DNA of 64,000 nt, taken from NCBI GenBank assembly GCA_023974075.1, contig JAMFTG010000190.1:67001-131000 (forward strand), read 5' to 3'. A model generated the notes under the pieces. The model worked only from the letters and a program-made list of their open reading frames with translations, was not told the DNA's origin and did no database searches. Made by a program: the position numbers and the translations under genes. Each line of letters starts with the position of its first letter. Within the stretch, counting starts at the first letter, position 1. The DNA comes from Chaenocephalus aceratus (Eukaryota > Chordata > Actinopteri > Perciformes > Channichthyidae). Of the stretch, positions 45,560 to 57,539 are shown piece by piece.

Positions 45560-45830
45560 CTTATTATACATCCCGGGCCCTTTCTCATTTCTCTAACTCC
45601 CCTCCTCGACTCCCCTCCTCGACTCCTATCCTCGATACTTAGTCCCGCCCACAGGAGATGCGAGCGGAGGAGCCGAGGAGGGGAACCGAGGAGAGAGGAG
45701 GGGAAGCCGCAGGCGGTTAGAGAAATGAGAACTCCTCTCCTCTGAGCGGTCATTTTAAAGAGACGTCCATTAATGATGACAGGAGGCAGCAGCCTCTGTC
45801 TGATGGACAGATGTGTTCATGACGACTTAT
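45560..45830 (-). mobile_element. Foldback MITE, copy 4, with flank
   Basis: CCCTTTCTCATTTCTCTAAC to GGTTAGAGAAATGAGAAC, then GAGCGGTCATTTTAAAGAGA. The flank to 45830 matches 32140-32224 inverted. Confidence 0.75.
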
Positions 45831-46002
45831 ATATTTACTTTGATTCATTCACAGTGCGGTATAATGAGACAATAACAGGCTACAGATGCGGACACACACA
45901 CACATATATATATGTATATATTTATATAAATATATACAATTTCAGAATCAAACCGAGCACTCTCATAATAACGTAACACTATCATAGACTGGATCAGTGG
46001 CG

Positions 46003-46100
46003 GCGCCATGGTATGGCTGGGGTAGGCTACAGCCATACCAAGAAATGGCTTAGCCCTACCTTAGCCCGACCATGAAAAATGGTCGGGCTATTATAAAAAG
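46003..46100 (+). mobile_element. hAT end (CAGTGGCGGCGCC)
   Basis: CAGTGGCGGCGCCATGGTAT then GGCTGGGGTAGGCTAC and CCATACCAAGAAATGGCTTA. The same end is at 32095 on the other strand. Confidence 0.5.
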
Positions 46101-46709
46101 TAAGCATGTTGAGAACACGGATTGCGAAAATCTACCGGACGTGTCCACAACACACAAACTGATCCTGCTCAGCTGTAACAACAAGTGCACGTTACTGACG
46201 CAATATGGTTGAGACCATTCGGGCTTATGCTAAAGGGGTGCAAGGAATAGTCTAAGTAGTGGGGGAGTTTTATACACTAAAGGTGTGGAGATTCTCTCGC
46301 GTTATAATATCAGCGCGGCCGCGGTCAGATCAAAATGCCTGCGAATGCAATTTGAACAGACCTACAGCCAATCAGAGCAACGAAACGTTGGGTGCATTAC
46401 TGCATTATGCATTACTGATACGTCACGTTCACAGTGAAAAGTGCCCAAACTCGCGCCGAGTAAATTGCAGCAGACAACAGAACTTCTAGGATTAATTGTA
46501 TATTAATTGTATATTATCGTTTGTCATCGTTTGTCATCGATGACGTCACTGGCCCAAAACGATACAAGCCTCGATACAAGCTTCACAAAAAGCTTCGGGG
46601 ATTACTCGACACACGCTCCGAAGCCTCGGCGCAATACGTAACATCACTACCATTTAGTGCTTCACATAATAAAATACACAACGGCTGTAGCCTGATTATG
46701 CTTTAGGAG

Positions 46710-47500
<791 letters not shown>

Positions 47501-48207
47501 AGAGTTGCTCAATGGCGCATGATGACAAAATGGCCCAACTTTTGAGAGAGCGAAACGTCACAGATTACCCGGCATGCCTGAGAAGTACCCGTATGTGCAC
47601 TCATAGAGCATGCGCAACTTTAACCACGCCGCCCAAAAGGCTCGTTCACATAGAGAACCGCAGTGACGCGTCGTAAAACCCGGAAGTAAGTTAGCATTTT
47701 GAGCACTTCCGGTTACTTCGTCAAAAAAGCAATGCATTTTCTCCATAGGGTTTTGGAAAATAGCTCGAAATAAGGTCTGTGGTTGACACAAATTTAAGAG
47801 ATAAATCACGTTTTGTTCTACGACGGTAGATACATCAGCAGTGACCCCACTGGTGATTTTTATAGAGTTTACGTGTCTGCAAAACGATGGTTGTTACCGA
47901 GTGGCTTAATAGGACTACAGAAATTGTCGAGGCCGTTGTACGTCATTACGCCTACACACGTACACTCCCGCTAAGTTTGTTTTCCCCTGTGTTCTGCTTG
48001 AAAGCAAGTACCTGCCTATCTGTAGTATCTTTAGTATCTGTATATCTATATCTGACCATTAGAATCTGTATTTTTGAAATTGTCGTTTTTAACACCGTAG
48101 TTTTACAAATTATAGAATAATTAATTACCAGTGTTTTCCAATTTTACTCGGCAGTTCGTTTCGTTAGCTAACGTCAGCTAAAGCTAGCGCTACTAGTTAG
48201 CTACGCA

Positions 48208-48320
48208 ATGGTTTGTTGCTTTGCTCCGGGTTGCAGCCACAGGTCTTCGCATGAAAGGTGCTCGTTCTATCGTTTCCCGGCCAATTTTTTCCAAAGGAGA
48301 GTCTGGATTCGTGCCATGAG
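48208..48320 (+). pseudogene. THAP zinc-finger first exon
   Basis: The frame from ATG at 48208 reads MVCCFAPGCSHRSSHERC, then SFYRFPANFFQRRVW. This fits the first half of a THAP domain: C at residues 3-4 and 9, the RFP motif and the tryptophan. A GTAAGC donor follows at 48321. The remaining CxxH part would lie in exon 2, which I could not find before the hAT at 49.0 kb. THAP fingers bind DNA, and in P-element-type transposases they recognise the transposon ends. The exon itself has no stop, so it may be part of a functional gene or a remnant. Confidence 0.7.
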
Positions 48321-48539
48321 GTAAGCTGACGTTACATTTTTGTCCATGTCACGGTGAAATGTAAATGATGGGTAGTGACTGTATCGCTGTTTTAGAGATG
48401 GCGCTTCTGAAAAGACCGCAACATAAGTAAAGATAATGAATACATCCTATTAAAACCTGTGTGGCTTATATGATAAGTCTAATTAGTACAAGCAGCATAA
48501 CGTTTCACCATGTAACTAAAGATTGTATTCAGGGAAATC

Positions 48540-48760
48540 AGTTTGCCATATTGAACTAATAACAAATCACCTCTGGCTGGCAGAGAACTCTCCGCTCCAT
48601 AGCTTCTTCCATGTACATTTTACATTTATATTCAATTTAATATACCATCCTTCACATACTTTTGTATATATAATAACTTATATTTTGTTTTTTTTGTTAT
48701 GCTGCTGCAACACAAATATTTCCCAAATTGGGATCAATACAGTAATATCTTATCCTAATT
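48540..48760 (+). repeat. Retroelement 3' tail-like AT-rich sequence
   Basis: It ends in TTCCCAAATTGGGATCAATA, a variant of the fish tail also seen at 42.7 kb. No coding part is visible. Confidence 0.45.
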
Positions 48761-48992
48761 AATTAAGAAATATAACTATTATAATTAGTGTAGCAGCTGA
48801 CACCTATTTTCAATATAGATTAATCTAGCATTTATTTCTTTAGTTCAATTTTCATCTATAAAAATGTCAAAATAGTGAAAATGTTCACGAGACAAAGTGC
48901 CAGGTTATATCTTCAGATGTTTTGTTTTAGCCTATGTACTGTATGTCTTAATGCTCTTATATGTGACGGTGTGACTTCCATGAAACTAATAT

Positions 48993-49926
48993 TGTATATC
49001 AGGGGTCGGCAACACAGGCGGACCGCGGTCCGGATCCGGACCCAGACGCCGACCTATACGGACCCGAGCTATAATCAATACATTAATAGGGGATTTTTCA
49101 GCGCCTCCCGCTTTTTTAACGCTGATTTGGGTGACTTGTGTAATTCGTGGAGAACCGAAGAGTTTTCGACTGACGGACAACTTCTCACTTCACAAAAGAA
49201 GAAGAAATCTAGACCGCAAAAATAATTAAACAAGCGAGTTCCTGTTTTTCCTGGCCAAGGACAGGTTCCATGAACACAACACGAGTGTAACGTGTCTTCC
49301 GTGTCTTCACGTGGTATATGTCTCGTCTGAAAGGAGTGCTGAGCACCGGAACGCCGCTCCAGCCCTTAACATATTGCATATAAGGATAATAATCCATAAG
49401 GAGCCGTACACATGCCGCAGTGTTTGCGTGGCTGTGTCTTTAGTTGTAAGCACAGTGGCGATCTGTTGTTATTAGCATCTGGTTAGCTAGCTATGCTAAC
49501 GAATTTAAAGAGCTTTTCTACAACCAGGTGGAAGAGAGCTCTCTCCTGAGAGGCTCAAATAACCTCAGCTCAGTGAGGTTAAGGCACACCTTGATATGGT
49601 CATTATAGTTATTAATGAGACTAAATGAAAAACTGGTATAAAATACTATATGACAGAAACAAAAAAGTTGTTAAAAATAACAAGAATAGAGTTTAAAAGG
49701 GGAGTGATTTGTAAAATATCTAAAAAGAAAAATATGCTTACAGTTCTGTTTCATATGGATGTTGAGAGATGTATCCAAGATCTCTTAATGTTGCTCTCAA
49801 AGTGTACCAGATTGATGCTTTTAACTTCAATATTTTAAGCAAAGGTTGAGTTCAATAATTTGTACGACCCTCGGAGGATGTTGTAAAAATGTAAAGGAAA
49901 AAGGTTCCCCACCCCTGCTGTAAATA
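48993..49926. mobile_element. 0.92-kb hAT (CAGGGGTCGGCAAC ends)
   Basis: The element spans about 49001-49918: it begins CAGGGGTCGGCAACAC and ends GGTTCCCCACCCCTG. Flanking octamers TTGTATAT and CTGTAAAT differ at two positions. Interior pieces recur at 58.88-59.45 kb (TGTTATTAGCATCTGGT, CTCAGTGAGGT, AGTGTACCAGATTGA-like). No transposase frame. Confidence 0.75.
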
Positions 49927-50640
49927 ATAATAAAAACCCTTGATTTTTCACTTAAAGGAGGGGTAGGTAAGTTTCAGAAACCGGCTCGAGATACACTTTT
50001 TGTTATATTCCATGGAATGCTCTTAACGTCCCGATAGCAATGAATATCTGAAGTGCTTTGACACAAAATCCATAAAAAAATGTCATCTGTAGAAGCCGTG
50101 GTACTGTAAAAAGTACAACTTGACTCCATGTCAGCCCAGATTTACAAACTCCTGGCAGGACAAACTCAAGCTCAATTCTCACACTGAATTTTAAAAAAGT
50201 GAGTGAGGGACTGCAATGTAAGAGGGAAAGAAAGAGAAACTTTGAAACTGTGCAATTGTTATGATGTGTAAAGACTGATATTGTTCTATAATCGTCTGAA
50301 ACTGTTAAGTCATGATGTGAAACGTTTAACAAAGAAAAAGGGAAACTCAAGCTGCTGCTACACTTTATTTTATTTATCTAAAATTAAGCACTTTTAAGAT
50401 GCACATATTTTCAAAAGCTATTTTATTTATTTTCTCTATTTTATTTGTAAATGCAGCCCGAGAGGAACATTACACATATCCACAGTATTTAATGTTAATT
50501 GACAATAAATATTGTTGTTTTTGAATTGTACTTTCTTTATTTGATTGGCAGTCAGTTGTTGATTACATGCAGACATTGATAAAGCTACAGGTCACTTCAA
50601 TATATATCACACTAATTCATGAAGCAAGTTAGACATTTTG
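49927..50640. other. AT-rich sequence, no gene recognised
   Basis: The start AAAGGAGGGGTAGGTAAGTT resembles a common fish repeat. Otherwise no motif or internal match. Confidence 0.4.
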
Positions 50641-50712
50641 ATGTTCCGGACCTTTGCATGGGGAGATTTTCTCTAACTGGACCTCGTTGAATTTTAGTTG
50701 AAGACCCCTGGT
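50641..50712 (-). mobile_element. hAT end fragment (CAGGGGTCTTCAACTAAAAT)
   Basis: Read on the minus strand from 50711 the motif CAGGGGTCTTCAACTAAAAT is a hAT-type end. No second end was identified. Confidence 0.45.
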
Positions 50713-50764
50713 CTACTGTATGTTTATTTCATGGATATTTCTGTGTTTTCTGGTGTGTAATATT

Positions 50765-51868
50765 TGTAATCTTGGGGCCTCTTCTCTTTAATATCTACAT
50801 GCTACCACTGGCTCAGATAATGAAGAACAACTAAATAAGTTACCATAGCTATGCGGATGACACACACATTTACGTAACCATTTCACCAGGAGACTATGCT
50901 CCAATTCAAACACTGAGTAAGTGCATTGAACAAATCAATGACTGGATGTGTCAGAACTTTCTCCAATTAAACAAAGATAAAACTGAGGTAATGGTTTTTG
51001 GAGCCAAGGCAGAACGTATAAAAGTTAGCACTGAGCTTCAGTCTGCAATGTTCAAAACAACAGATAAAGCCAGAAATCTAGGTGTAGTCATGGACTCTGA
51101 CCTGAGTTTCAACAGTCACATTAAAACAGTTACTAAATCAGCCTACTATCACCTAAAGAACATATCTAGGATTAAAAGACTAATGTCACAGCAGGATTTG
51201 GAAAAACTTGTCCATGCCTTTATCTTCAGTAGACTCGACTACTGCAGTGGTGTCTTCACAGGTCTCACTAAAAAATATATTAGGAAGCTGCAGCTGATTC
51301 AGAACGCCGCTGCTCGAGTCCTCACTGACACTAAGAAAGTGGATCACATCACTCCTGCTCTGAAGTCTTTCCACTGGCTTCCGGTGTGTCAAAGAATAGA
51401 TTTCTAAATACTGCTGCTGGTTTATAAAGCACTGAATGGTTTAGGCCCAAAATACATTTCTGACCTCCTGCTAAATTATGAACCATCCAGATCTCTCAGG
51501 TCTTCAGGGACTGGTCAGCTTCCTGTCCCCAGAGTCAGAACTAAACATGGAGAAGCAGCGTTCAGTTATTATGCTCCAAATATCTGGAACAAACTCCCAG
51601 AAACCTGCAGGTCCGCTGCAACTCTGACTACTTTCAAATCCAGCAAGAAGACTTTTCTTTTTGCCGCTGCTTTTAATTGAACTATTCATATCTTAGACTG
51701 CACTGTAACTTTTATCCATGTATTTTTTCTTTTAATGTTTATTTTATTATCTTTTCTTTTTAATGACTGGTTTTAAATCCCATTTCTTAATGTCTTTCAT
51801 TTTTTGTAAAGCACTTTCAATTGCCATGTGTTGAAAAGTGCTATATAAATAAACTTGCCTTGCCTAAT
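50765..51868 (+). pseudogene. L2-like LINE, 5'-truncated
   Basis: Plus-strand text starts in the RT palm (LGPLLF-like, then SYADDTHIYV at about 50848), continues with DKTEVMVFGAK, LGVVMDSDLSFNSHI, SRLDYCSG and [10 protein letters not shown] stop at 51405 breaks the frame near QRIDF, and the C-terminus (NIWNKLPETCRS) is readable to 51678. The 3' end is GTGCTATATAAATAAACTTG with TTGCCTTGCC. This is a typical truncated insertion. Confidence 0.88.
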
Positions 51869-52265
51869 AAAGATTTCATGTGACACATAAAATGGATTTG
51901 TTGATGGGAATTAATGTGAATAAATTAACTCTAGGTTAACGGTACTCTTGCTATAACTACTCACCGACACTCTATAAACCTTGTCCCTCATGCTAGCCCT
52001 GACAGAGCACACCTTCATCTCGGCTGCACTGCTGTACGTGTCCTGACTTGTAGTGGTTCTCTCCTCTATCTCCAATCTTCTTGTCATCTTTGTAAAACGA
52101 TATCAGACTGGTAATTGACACAGCCATGACTTCTAGTTAAATTCAGTGTGGCTCAAATGAAAAGCTTTGTTAAAATATGCAAGCACGCGGAAGTCAAAGT
52201 TAGCTTTATTGTAAAAAAATTCTACATGTGTTATACATCCAGAAATATCGTTTCCCACAGTGTGA
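51869..52265. other. AT-rich sequence, no gene recognised
   Basis: No domain or repeat match was seen, apart from a retroelement-like TTTATTGTAAAAAAATTC near 52205. Confidence 0.4.
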
Positions 52266-52269
52266 CATG

Positions 52270-52388
52270 TATACATAAAACAAAAAGGGCCTAGATAAAC
52301 GTGGTATACATAAAACAAAACAAAAAGGGCCTAGATAAACGTGGTATACATAAAACAAAACAAAAAGGGCCTAGATAAACGGGGTATA
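52270..52388. repeat. 40-bp tandem repeat, three copies
   Basis: Three units with GGGCCTAGATAAACGTGGTA and ACATAAAACAAAACAAAAA; the first lacks one AAAAC. Confidence 0.92.
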
Positions 52389-52770
52389 CAGTTTAAAATG
52401 TTAATAATATATTTAAAGTGTTCAAAGTGCAGTTTCAGTGCAAGTCAGTTGAAACGATCTTAAGTTGGCGTGACGTTGAAGTCGTGCGACCCTGCTGCTG
52501 TACTGGCTTGTAGTTCCTTTATAGCATAACGTTAGCATTTCGCTTTTGGCGACTATATTTATGATTAAAAAATTATAAAAGTAGGGGAGACATGTGGATA
52601 TTATCCGGCTGAACAAAACGTGATCCCTCTCTTAAATGTGTGTCAACCACAGACCTTATTTCGAGCTATTTTCCAAAATCCTATGGAGAAATTGCATTGC
52701 GTTTTTGACGAAGGAACCGGAAGAAGTTTACATCCGGGTTTTAGGACGCGTCACTGCGGTTCTCTAAGCA

Positions 52771-53617
52771 CGTGAATTTGCGTACACGTAACAGCACCGC
52801 GTGTTCATGACAGCATGGTACTGGATTTATATTAACGAGGTGGCTAGCGTCTAGCTAGTAAATTACACATCAATCGTTATGTACTTTTATATTACGCTGA
52901 CATCAGGATCTAGTGATATCCAAGCAACAGAGCTTCATTTAGCATGATACTTGTGTGGGTTGTACATGAAACCACTTGGTAATATATAAAATTGTATATG
53001 CCTGTTATGATCAATTGTGAGTTAAAACTTTATCTAAAAAGTAAAGCTGATGATGGATTACTGTGGTGGAGTTAAAATAACAATAGCCTATTTATTTTTG
53101 AAATGTGATGGAATAAAAGGATAGTAACTGTGATTATTCATGTTAAGTAGCCCACAAGTAACTAAAACAAGTTAAAGCAAGTGCAATAAGAAGCTACAGG
53201 TAAGTTAATCTACATCGGTAATATTAACTTTATTTAATACAACATTTACGGTACAAGATTTACAAAATACAGCCCATGTCGTATAATATTTTACAAATGA
53301 TGAATTACAGCAAACATGTGCAATATATCCATTATTACAGCTCCGTGGACTGGCAGTAAGGCGATATGGTCCGTTGTTATTGTGCATCCATGGGTAAAGA
53401 GAAAATCATGTAGTACTGAACACGTAACTTGAACGTGCCAGGCGGCGTGGTCCCGTGGGTTGGATGCACGTTCATAATGCCGAAGGAAATAACTCTCAGA
53501 ATAACGTTATTAGCACATTTTTACAACTTGAGGAACGAATGTTTTTAATAAGGGCTATACAAACGTTCATACTGGGTAGTTTATTTAGTTTAAAAAAAAT
53601 TATCCAAGGAGTTACAG
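52771..53617. other. AT-rich sequence, no gene recognised
   Basis: No coding motif, no match elsewhere in the window and no tandem repeat were seen. Confidence 0.45.
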
Positions 53618-53754
53618 TAGGCTTGTTTGAGACACATTGCGGCTCGCCTCGAAAGTAGACGAGAGTAGCCGATCGCAGCCGGGGGAGGTGTCAAAAAGCT
53701 CGTCTTAAGTCGGACAGCTCGGACTCGGAGTCGGCTTGACTGGCTGGGTTTGCA

Positions 53755-54598
53755 ATGGCGGAAATTGCGTTGGCGTTTTTCGTTGCAGATGAAGGCCCAT
53801 TCCCAAACCGCCCCCTACACCCTACCCCTACACCCTACCCCTCCGTTTGCGCGTTCACGCGGAGGGTCCGCCATATTGAGGGCTGTTCCAAAGCAACGAG
53901 TGTGGAGGGGGAGTGGGCTATCAAGCCCTCAAACAGCGAGTCTGCAGCGGTGCTGACTTGAGACCGATCTCTCCCTGACCGGAGTCACGCTGTGTGTGTC
54001 CGTCAGGAAACACGCTGTTTACAAGTAGTTCCAGCAAACATCCACTGATAAATTGCGATGTTAACAACCTCATGATAACCTCATATGTTTTTAACTGAGG
54101 ATCAAACCTGTGTTTAGTCTAGAAAAAGGTAAATGTGTGCATTTTATTATAAAGTTGTGTATATTTACAGACCGTTGCAAAAACTAAGAAGCTTATAAAC
54201 ATCAGGTTTAAAACTAAAAGAGCTTTGAAACTCAATGAAAGATGTTTGGAGTTTTATTTGAGTTATTAAATTAAACTTTTTGTCTAAGAGATGCTGATTT
54301 GAAACCGTTGTTACATACAGTTACGGCATTTCCTGTTTCTGCCGGAGAGAGGGGAGGCCGTCCCAAAGCTCGCTGCTGTGTTTACTCCCTCCATCTGACA
54401 GGAGGGAGCCTCGTTGAGCTGCGAGTGTGGCTACAGACGGAGCTCACTCCATCACGGAGGGGTAGGGTCGAGGGAGTGGTTTGGGATTGGGCCGAAGTGG
54501 ATGCAATAGAAATGCTCCTCCCTCTTAATGTTTGCAAAACTGGTGGACAGGCTACAAATGATCAGTCCCTTCAGATCCGCACACATGAAGCTTCATGA
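53755..54598 (+). pseudogene. Short ORF split by a MITE, frame restored across it
   Basis: The ATG at 53755 opens MAEIALAFFVADE, ending at GAA 53791-53793 where a MITE starts. After the MITE and its second GAA, the frame GTGGATGCAATAGAAATG (VDAIEM) continues to a stop at 54596, about 47 residues in all if the MITE and one GAA are removed. The start resembles acidic-hydrophobic N-termini of Harbinger-like transposases, but I cannot assign it. It is interrupted and so presumably inactive. Confidence 0.5.
53791..54496. mobile_element. 700-bp Harbinger-like MITE with 3-bp duplication
   Basis: The element spans 53794-54493. The ends are GGCCCATTCCCAAACC and GGTTTGGGATTGGGCC (one mismatch), with further inverted CCCTACCCCTCCGT words. 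It is flanked by GAA on both sides. A 3-bp duplication and GG-ends suit PIF/Harbinger. The left arm carries a 13-base direct duplication (CTACACCCTACCC). Confidence 0.82.
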
Positions 54599-54759
54599 GC
54601 ATGAATTGAACAGACCTGCTGCTGTGTTAATTCTTTAGCTGCCACTTTAAGCTTTATGATGTGTACAACATGGATGTAATTTGATTTCATCTTGCCATTT
54701 TAAATGATGTATTCAATAAATAAGGTTAAACCAAATCATTACATTACAACAGATTTTAT

Positions 54760-55130
54760 TTTAATGATTTGGTTTAACTTAAAGAGAAACTTTATTGTTA
54801 TTGCACAGATTACAGGTACTGAGACAACGAAATGCAGTTTAGCTTCTAACCAGGTGCAACAAGCAGTGAAGTGGAAAGTAATGTACACAATCTACAAAAT
54901 AACATATAGAATGAATTGAATGATGAATAAACAGTGGGGTATGAATACACTAGATATCAGCCTGTGAGCAGTATGAACAGTGTGTATGAATATGCTAAGA
55001 TATATAAAGTATGAAAACGGTAAGCAGTATAGTATAAAATATATAGATATTAATTTCATGATGATAAACATTGTGGAACAATGAGGAAAAATGGGAATGG
55101 ATGTGGCGACGTAAAACTGACACAAAACAA
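54760..55130 (-). repeat. RTE/Expander-like retroelement 3' end
   Basis: On the minus strand TGCATTTCGTTGTCTCAGTA and GTGCAATAACAATAAAGTTT are a common fish non-LTR 3' end. No coding part is visible. Confidence 0.55.
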
Positions 55131-55429
55131 CAACAAACTTGTGCCAGCCAATTGGAGAGTTTCATCAGCAGCACGTGGTAAAAACCACCAATGAGCGCTC
55201 AGCTCGAGATACCAGAGAGCCGTTTCCCATCAAGCATTTCGCTTCCGCAGCTCGTGGAGAGCAACTGCGCCAACTCGCCTCGCTCTCAAGGCTGCGGGCG
55301 TCTTTGTCCCGCGAGATTTCAAAGTCTCATGTGGGCGAGCCTCCAGAGCAAGTCGGACAAAATGACTAACCATCATGCAACGCACTAGCAGGACGTTGAT
55401 CGCAACTGCGCAGGTCTGCGCAGGTCTTG
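55131..55429. other. Unassigned sequence inside the TA-flanked element
   Basis: A plus-strand frame (55139-55369) is open but has no recognisable motif. Confidence 0.3.
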
Positions 55430-56467
55430 GGCTGAAGTCGAATAGTCCATTTAGCTTAGGAACCTTCCTAAAGGAGTGAAATGACCCGGAAGTCCCTCAG
55501 TGGCAGCCATGATAAGTGCCGTTCGAATTCTCTAGAATGATGAGAATGAAAGGAAAGGAGGTTTCAAACTTCCTTTATAAACTCCTTTAGCTTAGGAACC
55601 ACTGGACCTCCCTAACCGACAGGAGAAGCGAAAATGCTGCCCCACAATGCATTGCAGCCGCAGCATTTGCCGTCACTCAACAGTCGGCCGTTCACGGAAA
55701 CAACCGATTATGACCGAGAAATTATATCATGAAAGTTACGGTGCTTATTAAGCATTTTAAAACATAGGTGGTAAGTTGCCAAAGTGCTTTGTTTTGAACG
55801 TTCATCAGTATTATAATCAAAGAGAGAAATATGAACGTTAGTTTTCACTGAAATTATCAAATAAAGTCAACATTTCAGTCTTTACTGAGCTGTGTGGGGT
55901 TTGTTCAACTTTTAAAAGATGTTTGAATGGTGATACACACAGTGATAGATGTTAAGGACTAACGTTTATAATAAATACATCTGTATTGATTTTAAGATCT
56001 TTAGTTCATACAATCATACGTATTGGGATCATTTGTATTAATTTGTATTCACTTTCCTTTTTTATTTCAATTCCAACTTTGGTCCTGAAGAATATGTTTC
56101 TCTGTTGTCCACGTTCATAAAGCAAAGCAGCAGCATCAGAGCACGGTGCAGAGTCTCTAGATGAGTTTACAGTAGTCCCTTGTTCTTATTAAACATCCAT
56201 GTTGTAGTCCGCTGTATAGAAAACTGTGGTTTCCATGGTTTCCCCACAGCAGCAGACGCACACAATGACGTCCGCTGGCGCATCATAAACACGTCGGATA
56301 GTGAAAGTGCATTCGGATTCTCTAAAGTACCGCAGTCTCTTCTCCTAAGTCCTTTTGAATTCTCCTATCCACTATCCCTTAACCCCGTGACGTTTCACTC
56401 AGAGGTCAAGGAATAGACGATAGGGTTAGAACTTAGGAGCTGATTTTTAAACTATCCGACTGCAGCC
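55430..56467. mobile_element. 1.04-kb segment with GGCTGMAGTCGRATAGT inverted ends
   Basis: The left end GGCTGAAGTCGAATAGT (55430) and right end inverted GGCTGCAGTCGGATAGT (56467) differ at two positions. Subterminal TTAGCTTAGGA/AACTTAGGAGC words are loosely inverted. Its right end lies 2 bases from the TIR of the TA-flanked element, so it could be part of that element. Confidence 0.5.
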
Positions 56468-56486
56468 TTTGTCTCAAACAAGCCTA

Positions 56487-56884
56487 GTCAATGGGAAAAA
56501 GTGTTTCCGGGCCAAGCAACCTAAAGGAAGTGTAGTACCGCCGTTTGACCAGCACGAATATTCTCATTAGACTCCGGCGCACTTCCTGGGGCTTGACTTC
56601 AATGTATAATTTTCCGCTTCCGGGGTTAGGGTTGGACCGGAAGTAGATGGGCATGACTTTAAAGTTCTTTGCAATCCGCCAAAAACCGAGAGAAGAAGAA
56701 GAAGAAGTGAGTGGATTAAACACACGCAGAGGTTTCATTAAGTGTATTTACACCTCTTAGCTTACAGTTAATCACGAATCAGAAGTTATCTTATGTAACA
56801 CAGCTGTAATATTGGAAGAAAGAAACTCACAAAAAAACTTTCAAATGTGCGCCAAAAATAGTCTCAAATTATCTTTAAATAAAG
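56487..56884. other. No gene recognised
   Basis: Contains repeated CTTCCGG-type words and a (GAA)n run at 56692-56706. No coding text. Confidence 0.4.
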
Positions 56885-57400
56885 GCTAAAAGCCATCGGC
56901 TAATAGCTACAGTCTAAAAGCTAAAGTCTAACATGTAAGGTCTAAACAGCTAAAGTCTTAAAGTCTAACAGCTACAGTTATTATTCCAGTTCGGCTCTGG
57001 GTGAGTAACAGTTGATTTGTAATGCTAAACGGACTTTATTTGAGTTATTTATTACACCAGTTGTCTTTAAGACAGTTTGAGTTGTTGTGTTGGTGCTCTT
57101 TACCATAGATATAGTTTTAAATATATGCTTATTAGCATCGCTATTCAATGTGACGCAGCATTTTCCCCATTGAAATGAATGGGGTTCTTCAGTTAGCAGC
57201 TAACGCTAAGCTAAGCGACGGTTCAGCTCATTAGATAAATAGATAGGCCTATACTTTAGTTAAATAATTATTTACCTTAAACTGAGAAATGATTGTGTCA
57301 CAGCAGAAGTGTTTTCAGGCATTACACAAGTTAGGCATATTTAAAATATACAATAAGATATAATGAAAATGAAGCATTAGCAGCAAGTTTACACACTGCG
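56885..57400. repeat. 510-bp dispersed repeat S, copy 2
   Basis: A near-identical direct copy of 19815-20330 with a few substitutions and small insertions. Confidence 0.85.
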
Positions 57401-57539
57401 GTCAACTCAGCCGTCTCTCGCATTTGCTTGGTCAAATGAGCAGCGCTTCATTTTTGAGTGCGCGATTAATAGCGTATTTACGGTAATCGCCGAGAAGTGG
57501 CGCTGACGCTAGTAAAAGTGTTGATGCTATATTTGATCA

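Larger units (their letters stand above)
44871..46657. mobile_element. 1.77-kb hAT with perfect 8-bp target duplication
   Basis: The element spans 44879-46649, begins TAGTGATGGCGAGATGAAGC and ends TACGTAACATCACTA. CCATTTAG flanks it at 44871-44878 and 46650-46657. The uninterrupted repeat at 13706-13722 has the single copy (CTAAATGG on plus). The interior holds a tRNA-like relic, a foldback MITE copy, a (CA)/(TA) block and a CAGTGGCGGCGCC-type hAT end at 46003, so it is composite. No transposase was read. Confidence 0.93.
47652..52770 (+). mobile_element. THAP-exon-bearing region between ~150-bp inverted repeats
   Basis: The arms 47652-47815 and 52770-52605 (inverted) share AGAGAACCGCAGTGACGCGTC, TTTTGGAAAATAGCTCGAAA and AAGGTCTGTGGTTGACACA. 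Between them are a THAP-domain first exon, a hAT, a LINE fragment and AT-rich sequence. A P-element-like transposon fits (THAP first exon, long inverted ends), but no transposase core is left inside and no target duplication was read. Confidence 0.55.
53618..56486 (+). mobile_element. 2.87-kb element with GGCTTGTTTGAGACA termini and TA flanks
   Basis: A perfect 15-base inverted repeat (GGCTTGTTTGAGACA) lies at 53620-53634 and 56470-56484, each flanked outside by TA. TA duplication plus GG-starting ends suits ISL2EU-like or Tc1-like elements; the superfamily is uncertain. Inside are a short split ORF, a 700-bp MITE, a retroelement tail and a second inverted-ended segment. Confidence 0.65.
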
